Assembly: GCA_910578655.1 (NCBI GenBank)
Contig: CAJTQE010000065.1
Span: forward strand, 1 to 5,891
Direction: 5' to 3'
From: an uncultured Christensenella sp.
GTDB lineage: Bacteria; Bacillota; Clostridia; Christensenellales; Borkfalkiaceae
Length of the DNA stretch: 5,891 nucleotides
Under the pieces are notes generated by a model that did no database searches, was not told the origin of the DNA, and saw nothing but the letters and a program-made list of their open reading frames with translations. Both the position numbers and the translations under genes were made by a program. Positions 1-5,891 of this stretch are shown here, piece by piece. Position 1 is the stretch's first letter. Every line of letters begins with the position of its first letter.

Positions 1-1
1 T

Positions 2-3000
2 GGAAACGCAGCATATAACGGCGTTTGGTCTATTAGAGTAATAGACGAGCTCGGTAATACCTCGAATTGGGTTAACGTCAATCACGTATACCGTGAGACG
101 TTCGGGAATTCCGAAGGCATTTATAATTCTTTCTTTGTGCCTTCTTATTACGTTGTAACATTGTCGCAAAAGAATTATACAAGCTGCTTCGGTGCGTATA
201 CGTTTGCAGATTACTCTGCGGCACTGAATTTTGCCGTTAATAAAGAATGGGAATGCCGTGTAATAGAGCTTGATGGCGGGAAGTCCTGGAACTACGTCAA
301 CCCTACGAATGAGAACACAAGACAAATATACACGGACAGAGCCGAGCTTGATGAAGTCATAGACAAGTATGCGCGTAAGAATATCGGTGACCGTAAGGTA
401 ATGAGTAAGAACGGTGCAGTACTTAATAACCCGACGGACGCAAGCGGCGTGACGCGTGCAGATGCGCTGACACGCCAGCTTACCGAGCTTCCCGGATTAC
501 TGTCCGCATATTCGGATTACCGTTATATGCTTGCATCGCCTTCGTATAGCCTTATAACGCCGCAAATGATTGTAGACGGCAATAAGTCCACGGCGACGAT
601 ACAATTTATTTCGGACGGCATATCATTGCGTATAGGGGCGGAAAAGTCTCTAAGCTACGGCGATAAGATATCTACTGCACTGAACGCCGCCGGCGAGCAG
701 GGTTGGTATCTTATAACCGAACACGACGTTTGCGGCAACGTAGAAAAATACCTGATTTTCGTTGACGTGCAGCAACCCGAGCTTTATGCAAGCGTTACCT
801 ATGGCAACCATAATAAAGAGCTTATAAATTTTAATCAGACGTACATAGATGAAAATACGGAAACGATGCGTTATATCGAATTCGATATAAGCTCGCTCAC
901 AGACAATATCGACGATTATGTAATGGTATCAATAGAAGGTCGCAACGCCGGTGTGCAGTACGTATGGGGAGACGAGCTTCCCGTACTTAATTACGAGAAC
1001 GGCTATTACGGCGCATATACGATAACAGCCTATGACCGTTCACGTAACGCATTGGAATTTACGGTATATATTGCCGGTGAGGATCCATCGCTGCGATACA
1101 GTTCTTTAATGAGCGAGACTGCATGCACGTTTACTATACAGGTAAACGACAGCTTTAATGAGATCACGGATATAAAATTCTATAAAATTCATTTTGAGGG
1201 AACGGAAGAGCGGCTTTATACGGACACGTTCGATACGCCCGTAAATGCTCAGAACCTTGTCTACAAAATGAACGTCGGCGGAAAGTACGTGTTTGAGTTT
1301 TCCGATTTGTACGGACGAACTGTACGTACAAATCCGGTGTTCTATATGAAAGGGTTACCGTCGGCAACCTTACGCGGCGTAAAAGACGGCGGGTTGACCA
1401 AAAACGACGTGAGCGTAATCTACGATAATGATGCTACTTGTGAATTATATACGTTGCAAGACGGCGAATGGATTGTTACAGAGCTTTACGAGACTTCGCC
1501 GAGTATATCAACAACCACAATCGGAATAACGGCGGGAAAGGAAACTACGGCGATTTATAAGGTATTGCTTTATAAGACGGACGACAGAAACCTTTTTACA
1601 GAATACACGTTTGAAATAGACGGTATTCCGCCTGCAGTTCAGATATTTACGGAAAGCGGTGAAGAGATTGTCCCTGAAACCGTAACTACTCAGAACTTTT
1701 TCATAACCTGGCAGGAAAGCGGCTACAAGACCTATTACAAAAAGCAAGGCGCCATTTCGGAATTGCAGTATTCGAAGGAATCCGTAATCACTTCCGCCGG
1801 TACGTACGTGTTTACGGTTTACGACAATGCTCGTAACGAATTATCGTTTAACGTGACGCTGGATAACGTCGTAAGCTACACGCTCGGCGGAGCGTTTACG
1901 CTTCTGGATGACGGGAGCTATATAACGCGTAATAACTTTACGTTTACCGTTACGGAGCCGTATTCGGAGCTAATAATCGAAGCGTCGAACGGGCTTACGG
2001 TAGTTAACGGCCAGAAGCTCGATACAGACGGAACGTATCTTATAAAGGCAAAAGATATGTATGGCAATTCAATGTCGCTTACATTGATAGTAGACAAGCT
2101 TCCGCCCGTTCCCGTAATTCTTACGGAAGACGGTGCTGCGCTTGCAGACGGAGCGCGTACGCCGAAGGCTTTTAGAGTGGTTTGCGAAGAAGAGAATATC
2201 GCAATAACATTCGCAATCGGCAAAGACGGCTATTCGGTTTATGATGGTGCAATCATAAATACGCCGGGAACATATACGTTCAGGCTTACCGACAGAGTCG
2301 GGAACGTGGCAGTCGTTACCGTAACAATAGACCGGGAAGTGACGTACCGCATAGACGGAACGTATATCTTGCTGGACGATGAGTATTGTTCAAGAACGTG
2401 GCTTTTAGTAGTCCCTACAGAAACTGTTTCGCAGTTCCGCATTGAAACCGAAGACGGGATTTTAATCGATACCACGAAAAGAATATCGGACGAGGGAATT
2501 TATAAAGCGGTTATCGTAGACGTTGCGGGAAACGAAGTAGAAATACCGATAGTCATCGATAAGACTGCACCTACAGTTAAGGTAATTACGGAAAGCGGTA
2601 AGGAATTGAATGGAAAAGAAGTAACGAACGAAGCTTTCAGGCTTATATGTGAAGAAGAGGGCGCAACGCTTGTTTATAGCTATAACGGTTCATCGAATAC
2701 CGCTTATGACAGTGAATTGTTGTCTGAGCCTGGCCAATATAATTATACCGTTACAGATAAGCTTGGCAATGCTGGAACAGGGAAAATTGTAATAGATAAA
2801 GAAGTGCAGTACAAGATAGACGGAAGCTTCACGATATTTAACGACGTCTATTACAGTAGAGCTTGGCTGCTTATAACGCCTTCGGAAGAAATTTCGGCGT
2901 TCACTATCGAATACGAAGACGGAAGCTTAATCGATACCACGAAAAGAATAACTGCTGAAGGCAGTTATACCGTTACCATAACCGACGTCGCAGGCAACAC

Positions 3001-4894
3001 GTTAAAGCTTGCGCTCGTAATCGATAAGACCGCGCCTACCGTTAAAGTCATTACCGAAAGCGGTAAAGAATTGAACGGCGGCGCAGTAAATGAAGCATTT
3101 AAAGTTACTTGTAATGAACTGGATGCAGTTATCGAGTATTCGGTTGGAACGGAAAAATATGTGCTATATGAAGGTACTTTAATATCAGATGAAGGGCTTT
3201 ATACGTTTAGAATTACAGACCGCATCGGAAACATTTCGGAACTGTCAGTATTAGTAAATTACGACGTTTTATATGCAGTAGAAGGGGCGTACACATTTAA
3301 AAACGGTAAATACTATTCCAGGTCTTGGCTACAGGTAACACCGCTGGAAGAGGTCGCGGCTTTCATTATAGAAGATGAAAACGGTAACTTAATCGATACC
3401 ACGAAAAGAATAACCGCCGAAGGCAAATATTCTGTTACTATAACCGACACCGCAAATAATACGTTAAAGCTTGCGCTCGTAATCGATAAGACCGCACCGT
3501 TGGTGCAGGTGCTTACCGAGAGTGGCATCGAGCTTGAAAACGGTTCTACAACAGGTGAACGTTTCAAGGTCGCTTGTGCGGAAACAGATTCTAACATAGT
3601 GTACGGCTATAACAATTCCGGATTAACCGCTTATCCTGGTATGTGGTTGGAAGAGCAGGGCAAATACGTATTTACTGTTTCGGATTTCCTTGGAAACGTT
3701 ACTGAATTATTAGTTTATATCGATACAAGCGTTGCGCTTACCGTAAACGGAACGTATGTTACAGATGCCGATGGAAACTTTATTTCCAGAAGTTGGCTGT
3801 CTGTAACGGCTGATGAGGAACTGAAGAAGTTTGTTATTCTTGGCTCGGACGGAACGAACGTTAACGTCAACAGCAGAATAACCGAGGAAGGTTTGTTTGA
3901 GGTATATGCGGAAGATATTTACGGAAACGTGCGCAAGCTGACGCTTGTAATCGATAAGACTGCGCCTGAAATTGTACTTGACGGGGTTATTGTCGGAGGC
4001 GCAACAAAAGAGGTTGTGACAGTAAAATTTAACGATTATACGGAAGCTTTTTACCGTTATAACAGCGGAGATAAAATTACCGCTGTTTCCGGCTCGGAAT
4101 TTACCGCAGAAGGTAGTTACCTCATAACTGCCCGTGACCTTGTCGGGAACACGGTAAATGCGTCGTTTAACATCGATAAACACGTAGACGTTTCGCCGAG
4201 CGTTACCCTTGTAGACGGATGCATTATTACGGGTTCTGTTTCGTTTAAGTTTAACGAAACGGTTACGGCCACGCTTTATATTAACGGTGCGGAGACGCCT
4301 TATCTGCGTGGAGAAATTGCGGCAGTAGGTGAATACAGCCTTATAGTCGTTGATGCATATGGAAACGAGAAAACTTACCGCTGGAGTATTCTTCCCGCCA
4401 AAGCTCAAGAATACGCTTTCCCTGTTGCGCCTGGTATTAAAGTCACCATTGAACGTAACGGTGAAGTAATTCCGGCACCGTTCGAAGGTGATACGCTAAA
4501 GCTTACCGAAAACGGACAGTACGCTCTGAGATTTGATACCGGTTATTCCGTATGGTTCCTTGAGCTTGAAGTTGATAACGTAAAACCTGAAGTGCATTTT
4601 GAGAACACAAGAACAAGTGTAATAATTTCAGAACCTAATAAAAAGGGTGTGAAGTATACGCTTTACCGTGATGGAGTAAAGACGTCGTTTAATCTTGTTA
4701 ATTCGGTCGAACTGACACAGACTGGTGACTATCGTCTTGTATGCGAGGACGAGCTCGGAAACGTTACCGAATACGTATTTAAGCTTCATTATCTAAATGA
4801 TATTTCAATCATTTTGATAGTAGTACTTAGCGTACTCGCAGTGGCAGCAATAGTAACCGTAATCGTAATGAGGTTCAGAAGGAAAATCTTCTAA
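2..4894 (+). CDS. Giant membrane-anchored surface protein with tandem Ig-like repeats (5' partial)
   Basis: The reading frame is open from base 2 to the TAA at 4892-4894, giving 1630 visible residues, and it continues upstream of the window. The GTG at 137 is internal: bases 2-136 already encode a module end (SIRVIDELGNTSNW). Most of the protein is beta-rich modules of about 70-80 residues ending in a G-x-Y-x-[FV]-x-[VIA]-x-D-x-x-G-N motif followed by a strand and IDKTAP, the pattern of bacterial Ig-like domains; I cannot assign the exact family. In order there are an unrecognised embedded domain with helices (137-540), diverged modules (541-1615), five two-module repeats (1616-3949), single modules (3950-4798), a 23-residue membrane helix (4802-4870) and the tail RFRRKIF. 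No LPXTG motif is seen. The signal peptide would lie upstream. It precedes a pilin-like and a VirB6-like gene, so I infer a surface adhesin or envelope-spanning component of a conjugation apparatus. Structural class is fairly sure; the role is a hypothesis. Confidence 0.9.
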   Translation, partial: GNAAYNGVWSIRVIDELGNTSNWVNVNHVYRETFGNSEGIYNSFFVPSYYVVTLSQKNYTSCFGAYTFADYSAALNFAVNKEWECRVIELDGGKSWNYVNPTNENTRQIYTDRAELDEVIDKYARKNIGDRKVMSKNGAVLNNPTDASGVTRADALTRQLTELPGLLSAYSDYRYMLASPSYSLITPQMIVDGNKSTATIQFISDGISLRIGAEKSLSYGDKISTALNAAGEQGWYLITEHDVCGNVEKYLIFVDVQQPELYASVTYGNHNKELINFNQTYIDENTETMRYIEFDISSLTDNIDDYVMVSIEGRNAGVQYVWGDELPVLNYENGYYGAYTITAYDRSRNALEFTVYIAGEDPSLRYSSLMSETACTFTIQVNDSFNEITDIKFYKIHFEGTEERLYTDTFDTPVNAQNLVYKMNVGGKYVFEFSDLYGRTVRTNPVFYMKGLPSATLRGVKDGGLTKNDVSVIYDNDATCELYTLQDGEWIVTELYETSPSISTTTIGITAGKETTAIYKVLLYKTDDRNLFTEYTFEIDGIPPAVQIFTESGEEIVPETVTTQNFFITWQESGYKTYYKKQGAISELQYSKESVITSAGTYVFTVYDNARNELSFNVTLDNVVSYTLGGAFTLLDDGSYITRNNFTFTVTEPYSELIIEASNGLTVVNGQKLDTDGTYLIKAKDMYGNSMSLTLIVDKLPPVPVILTEDGAALADGARTPKAFRVVCEEENIAITFAIGKDGYSVYDGAIINTPGTYTFRLTDRVGNVAVVTVTIDREVTYRIDGTYILLDDEYCSRTWLLVVPTETVSQFRIETEDGILIDTTKRISDEGIYKAVIVDVAGNEVEIPIVIDKTAPTVKVITESGKELNGKEVTNEAFRLICEEEGATLVYSYNGSSNTAYDSELLSEPGQYNYTVTDKLGNAGTGKIVIDKEVQYKIDGSFTIFNDVYYSRAWLLITPSEEISAFTIEYEDGSLIDTTKRITAEGSYTVTITDVAGNTLKLALVIDKTAPTVKVITESGKELNGGAVNEAFKVTCNELDAVIEYSVGTEKYVLYEGTLISDEGLYTFRITDRIGNISELSVLVNYDVLYAVEGAYTFKNGKYYSRSWLQVTPLEEVAAFIIEDENGNLIDTTKRITAEGKYSVTITDTANNTLKLALVIDKTAPLVQVLTESGIELENGSTTGERFKVACAETDSNIVYGYNNSGLTAYPGMWLEEQGKYVFTVSDFLGNVTELLVYIDTSVALTVNGTYVTDADGNFISRSWLSVTADEELKKFVILGSDGTNVNVNSRITEEGLFEVYAEDIYGNVRKLTLVIDKTAPEIVLDGVIVGGATKEVVTVKFNDYTEAFYRYNSGDKITAVSGSEFTAEGSYLITARDLVGNTVNASFNIDKHVDVSPSVTLVDGCIITGSVSFKFNETVTATLYINGAETPYLRGEIAAVGEYSLIVVDAYGNEKTYRWSILPAKAQEYAFPVAPGIKVTIERNGEVIPAPFEGDTLKLTENGQYALRFDTGYSVWFLELEVDNVKPEVHFENTRTSVIISEPNKKGVKYTLYRDGVKTSFNLVNSVELTQTGDYRLVCEDELGNVTEYVFKLHYLNDISIILIVVLSVLAVAAIVTVIVMRFRRKIF
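137..540 (+). other. Unrecognised embedded domain with probable helices in the giant surface protein
   Basis: This stretch lacks the Ig-like D-x-x-G-N ending. It encodes a strand (SYYVVTLS), a probable helix around 209-256 (YSAALNFAVNKEWECRV), a short strand-turn segment with GGKSWNYVN, a second probable helix around 329-380 (YTDRAELDEVIDKYARKN), a polar linker, and a third helix-like stretch around 451-525 (RADALTRQLTELPGLLSAY). The first two helices and the strands could form one small alpha/beta domain inserted between Ig-like modules; the third may be a linker. I do not recognise the family and assign no function. A ligand- or partner-binding head within the rod is possible but speculative. 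Confidence 0.5.
541..1615 (+). other. Diverged Ig-like modules, N-terminal part of the rod
   Basis: About four beta-rich modules can be delimited by recurring endings: GWYLITEHDVCGNVEKYLI near 703-760, GAYTITAYDRSRNALEFTV near 1010-1070, GKYVFEFSDLYGRTVRT near 1280-1330, and a degenerate end TAIYKVLLYKTDDRNLFTEY near 1548-1605. They share the G-x-Y-x-hydrophobic-x-D-x-x-[GR]-N frame with the later repeats but not the LIDTTKRI or SRSWL signatures. Borders are approximate and the fold is inferred from pattern only. Confidence 0.55.
2462..3412 (+). repeat. Three identical 24-bp blocks encoding LIDTTKRI
   Basis: The same 24 bases, beginning ttaatcgatacc and ending gaaaagaata, occur at 2462-2485, 2927-2950 and 3389-3412, spaced 465 and 462 bp. 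They fall at the same place in the B module of units 2, 3 and 4. The equivalent place in unit 5 (3857-3880) keeps only the agaata end. They are coding repeats inside the giant gene. Confidence 0.9.
2999..3495 (+). repeat. Perfect 35-bp direct repeat pair, 462 bp apart
   Basis: Bases 2999-3033 and 3461-3495 are identical, starting acgttaaagcttgcgctcg and running through the IDKTA codons at the ends of units 3 and 4. The matches stop at both flanks (c versus t before, g versus a after). It is the longest perfect repeat I found. Recombination between the copies would remove exactly 154 codons without a frameshift. Confidence 0.88.
3950..4798 (+). other. C-terminal single Ig-like modules leading to the anchor
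   Basis: Beyond the two-module repeats the rod continues with shorter, diverged modules. Their endings are GSYLITARDLVGNTVNASF (about 4112-4170), GEYSLIVVDAYGNEKTYRW (about 4328-4384), GQYALRFDTGYSVWFLELE, which has lost the D-x-x-GN turn (about 4514-4570), and GDYRLVCEDELGNVTEYVF (about 4724-4780). The last module abuts the membrane helix. These likely form the base of the rod next to the membrane. Confidence 0.6.
4799..4891 (+). other. C-terminal membrane anchor of the surface protein
   Basis: After LHYLND come 23 uncharged, mostly hydrophobic residues (ISIILIVVLSVLAVAAIVTV then IVM, codons 4802-4870), followed by the cationic RFRRKIF and the stop. By the positive-inside rule this places the Ig-like rod outside and the tail in the cytoplasm. 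There is no LPXTG-type sortase motif before the helix, so retention is by membrane insertion rather than covalent wall attachment. Confidence 0.85.
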
Positions 4895-4952
4895 AAGCAA
4901 CGGCTTTATGCCGAGTATATATAAAAAATAATTTAATAAAAGGAGTTTTATT
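4895..4952 (+). other. Short intergenic leader between surface protein and pilin genes
   Basis: These 58 bases hold two mutually exclusive small stems: AAAGC/GCTTT (4894-4898 with 4903-4907) and CGGC/GCCG (4901-4904 with 4910-4913). An A/T-rich tract and the AGGAG site follow. There is no T-run after either stem, so a factor-independent terminator is not supported, and read-through from the surface-protein gene into the pilin gene is the simplest reading. Confidence 0.5.
4941..4945 (+). promoter_or_regulatory. Ribosome binding site of the pilin-like gene
   Basis: AGGAG lies 7 bases upstream of the ATG at 4953, in an A/T-rich leader. This near-ideal site supports that start and suggests strong translation, as expected for a major structural subunit. 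Confidence 0.88.
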
Positions 4953-5297
4953 ATGAACAACACAACATTTATTTCTAACCTTCTTGCCGGCAACTTTGAT
5001 AACGTCGGTAAAATCCTGGAATCCTTCCTTAATCAATGGTGGGGCCCGCTTATCGGCGTAGTGGCCGCAGCAGGTACCGTATTAGCAATTGTAATAGGCG
5101 TGAAGTGGTGGCTTGCATCTGCATCCGGTGACGAACAGAAGATTAAGCAAGCAAAGAACTCGGCTATCGGTGTTTTTATCGGAATTATACTTATGTTCTT
5201 AATCACTGCGCTTGTACCGGTCATTGTGGCTGCATTCCAGGCTTGGTTTGATAATGATGCGCAAGAGTATATGTCATTACTTGCAAATGTAGTTTAA
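4953..5297 (+). CDS. VirB2/TrbC-like pilin subunit (Mbov_0395-like), putative
   Basis: A 114-residue protein with an amphipathic N-terminal stretch (about 1-28), a first membrane helix (about 33-54, after WWGPL), a short cytoplasm-type charged loop (ASGDEQKIKQAK, 57-68), a second membrane helix (about 70-95) and a short acidic tail. Two helices joined by a charged loop is the VirB2/TrbC pilin layout, and the S-G-D-E-Q-K-x-K-x-A-K loop entering a G-I-I-L helix resembles pilin-like proteins of Gram-positive and mycoplasmal conjugative elements, as I recall them. No long cleavable leader of the proteobacterial VirB2 kind is present. The probable role is a subunit of the surface filament or channel of a type IV secretion system. 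The start is fixed by AGGAG at 4941. It lies 58 bases after the surface-protein gene and 4 bases before a VirB6-like gene, which supports the call. A holin is the main alternative for a small two-helix protein, but the context does not favour it. Confidence 0.72.
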   Translation: MNNTTFISNLLAGNFDNVGKILESFLNQWWGPLIGVVAAAGTVLAIVIGVKWWLASASGDEQKIKQAKNSAIGVFIGIILMFLITALVPVIVAAFQAWFDNDAQEYMSLLANVV

Positions 5298-5301
5298 AGC
5301 T

Positions 5302-5891
5302 ATGGGAATTTTATTTGAAAAATTTCTCGCCAGAATATTGTTTTGGATTTATGATTTAATAGACACGTTGGGTGCTATATTTAATATCCTTACAGGAACA
5401 CAAACAGCGGACGGGCAACGTACGCTTTTGGAAGTATTCGCTGAAAGTGCAGTATCGACAAAGGTTATTTTAGGCCTCTGCTTGGTTGCTATTGTAATTG
5501 CCGGTGCTTGTATGGCGGTAAGAATAGTAAAAAACACGGTAAAATTCAAAGCGGGCGGGGAACAGACGTCTAATGCTACAGTAGTAAAACTGGGCTTTTA
5601 TGCCGTGTTATCTTCCGTGCTATGTATATTCTTTGTCTTTATGTTTATTTCATTTGCCGGAATGCTTCTGAACATGGTAAACAGTGTTATTGCGCCGGCG
5701 GATAATATGACGTTGTCGCAGAATCTGTTTAATCTGTCGGTAGAGCAATCGTACGTAATTGACGAAGATAAATGGGAAATTCGGTATACCGATTATCTTG
5801 ACGAATACGGAAACCGCGTGCAGGAAACCGACGCAAGCAGCCCAGACGGATTGGCTTGGGAAAGAGATTCAAACGGTAACTTAATACTTGA
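5302..5891 (+). CDS. VirB6-like polytopic membrane protein of a type IV secretion system (3' partial), putative
   Basis: The ATG at 5302 opens a frame that runs to the window end with no stop (196 complete codons). It is the first start codon after the in-frame TAG at 5290-5292, and it begins 4 bases after the pilin gene stop. No Shine-Dalgarno sequence precedes it, so translation is probably coupled to the pilin gene. Residues 1-31 are amphipathic (FWIYDLIDTLGAIFNILTG). Membrane helices lie at about 54-76 and 97-124, joined by a basic loop (RIVKNTVKFKAGGEQ, 74-88). A hydrophilic, acidic segment with WEIRYTDYLDEYGN follows from about 133 and is probably outside the cell by the positive-inside rule. 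The N-terminus and the pilin-then-polytopic-protein order resemble the Mbov_0396-type/VirB6-like proteins of conjugative elements, which form part of the inner-membrane DNA-transfer channel. More helices would be expected downstream. The membrane topology is clear; the family is from recollection and context. Confidence 0.68.
   Translation, partial: MGILFEKFLARILFWIYDLIDTLGAIFNILTGTQTADGQRTLLEVFAESAVSTKVILGLCLVAIVIAGACMAVRIVKNTVKFKAGGEQTSNATVVKLGFYAVLSSVLCIFFVFMFISFAGMLLNMVNSVIAPADNMTLSQNLFNLSVEQSYVIDEDKWEIRYTDYLDEYGNRVQETDASSPDGLAWERDSNGNLIL

Larger units (their letters stand above)
1616..3949 (+). repeat. Five tandem copies of a two-module Ig-like unit (462-474 bp each)
   Basis: Counting from the codon for the first residue of each I/V-D-K-x-x-P junction, the units are 1616-2089, 2090-2554, 2555-3019, 3020-3481 and 3482-3949 (474, 465, 465, 462 and 468 bp; all multiples of three). 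Each unit holds an A module, starting at IDKTAP with TESG, a C-x-E motif and an F-x-[VI]-[TS]-D-x-x-GN end, then a B module with an SRxWL motif, EDG-LIDTTKRI, EG-x-Y and D-x-AGN. Units 2-4 are most alike. Unit 1 has TRNNF in place of SRxWL and lacks LIDTTKRI; unit 5 keeps SRSWL but has NVNVNSRI in place of DTTKRI. The next junction (3950, IDKTAPEIV) starts diverged single modules. Loss of signatures toward the ends fits expansion from the centre. Confidence 0.88.

Noticed and set aside
1164..2475. Other minus-strand open frames (1164-1367, 1508-1747, 1918-2223, 2239-2475)
   Set aside because: All are antisense to the repeat gene, with no recognisable domains, and are explained by the lack of certain codons in the real frame.
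2462..3412. Regularly spaced identical blocks as a CRISPR array
   Set aside because: Spacing is about 465 bp, the blocks are in-frame codons, and the sequence between them is homologous from unit to unit. They are protein repeats.
3710..4408. Long minus-strand open frame (232 codons) opposite the giant gene
   Set aside because: It lies wholly antisense to well-patterned Ig-like coding sequence, its translation is rich in Arg, Asn and Cys without any domain pattern, and it has no supporting context. It is a shadow of codon bias on the other strand.
4894..4913. Possible terminator after the giant gene
   Set aside because: The two possible stems are only 4-5 bp, exclude each other, and are followed by A-rich sequence rather than a T-run.
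4916..4925. TATATA/TATAAA as a -10 box for a separate pilin promoter
   Set aside because: No TTGACA-like element lies about 17 bases upstream, and the start point would fall almost on the ribosome binding site. The tract is probably simple A/T richness.
4953..5297. Holin or small toxin reading of the two-helix protein
   Set aside because: Possible by size alone, but the charged loop between the helices and the immediate VirB6-like neighbour fit a pilin better, and no lysis gene is near.
4805..5549. Minus-strand frames at 4805-4993, 5033-5224 and 5349-5549
   Set aside because: They overlap the membrane anchor, pilin-like and VirB6-like genes antisense, and their apparent hydrophobicity or Ala/Thr richness mirrors those genes.

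Overview
The window looks like part of a chromosome or integrated conjugative element from a Gram-positive, Bacillota-type (clostridial) bacterium, probably uncultured. This rests on the moderate GC content, the standard genetic code, a strong AGGAG ribosome binding site, and a giant surface protein held by a C-terminal membrane helix with a short cationic tail. The taxonomic call is inference; no marker gene is present.

All three genes lie on the + strand and read left to right. Bases 2-4894 are the 3' part of a very large gene (1630 codons visible, 5' end outside the window). It encodes a rod-like extracellular protein of bacterial Ig-like modules. Bases 2-136 are open in the same frame and encode a typical module end, so the GTG at 137 is an internal codon and not the start. 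The visible protein has four parts: an embedded unrecognised domain with probable helices (about 137-540), several diverged beta modules (541-1615), five tandem copies of a two-module unit of about 155 residues (1616-3949), and further single modules leading to a transmembrane anchor (3950-4894).

After 58 bases comes a 114-residue protein with two membrane helices and a charged loop (4953-5297). It has the architecture of VirB2/TrbC-type pilins of type IV secretion systems, closest in my recollection to the 'Mbov_0395 family pilin-like' proteins of integrative conjugative elements. Four bases after its stop a third gene begins (5302 to beyond the window end). It encodes a polytopic membrane protein that resembles the VirB6-like/'Mbov_0396 family' proteins which follow the pilin in such elements. 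The ATPase (VirB4) and coupling protein that would prove a conjugation cluster would lie downstream and are not visible.

The most interesting reading is that the giant Ig-repeat protein is the surface adhesin or envelope-spanning component of a conjugative type IV secretion locus, placed directly upstream of its pilin and channel genes. By role it would be analogous to PrgB of pCF10, but it is unrelated in visible sequence. No RNA gene, CRISPR array, insertion sequence, attachment site or convincing terminator was seen.
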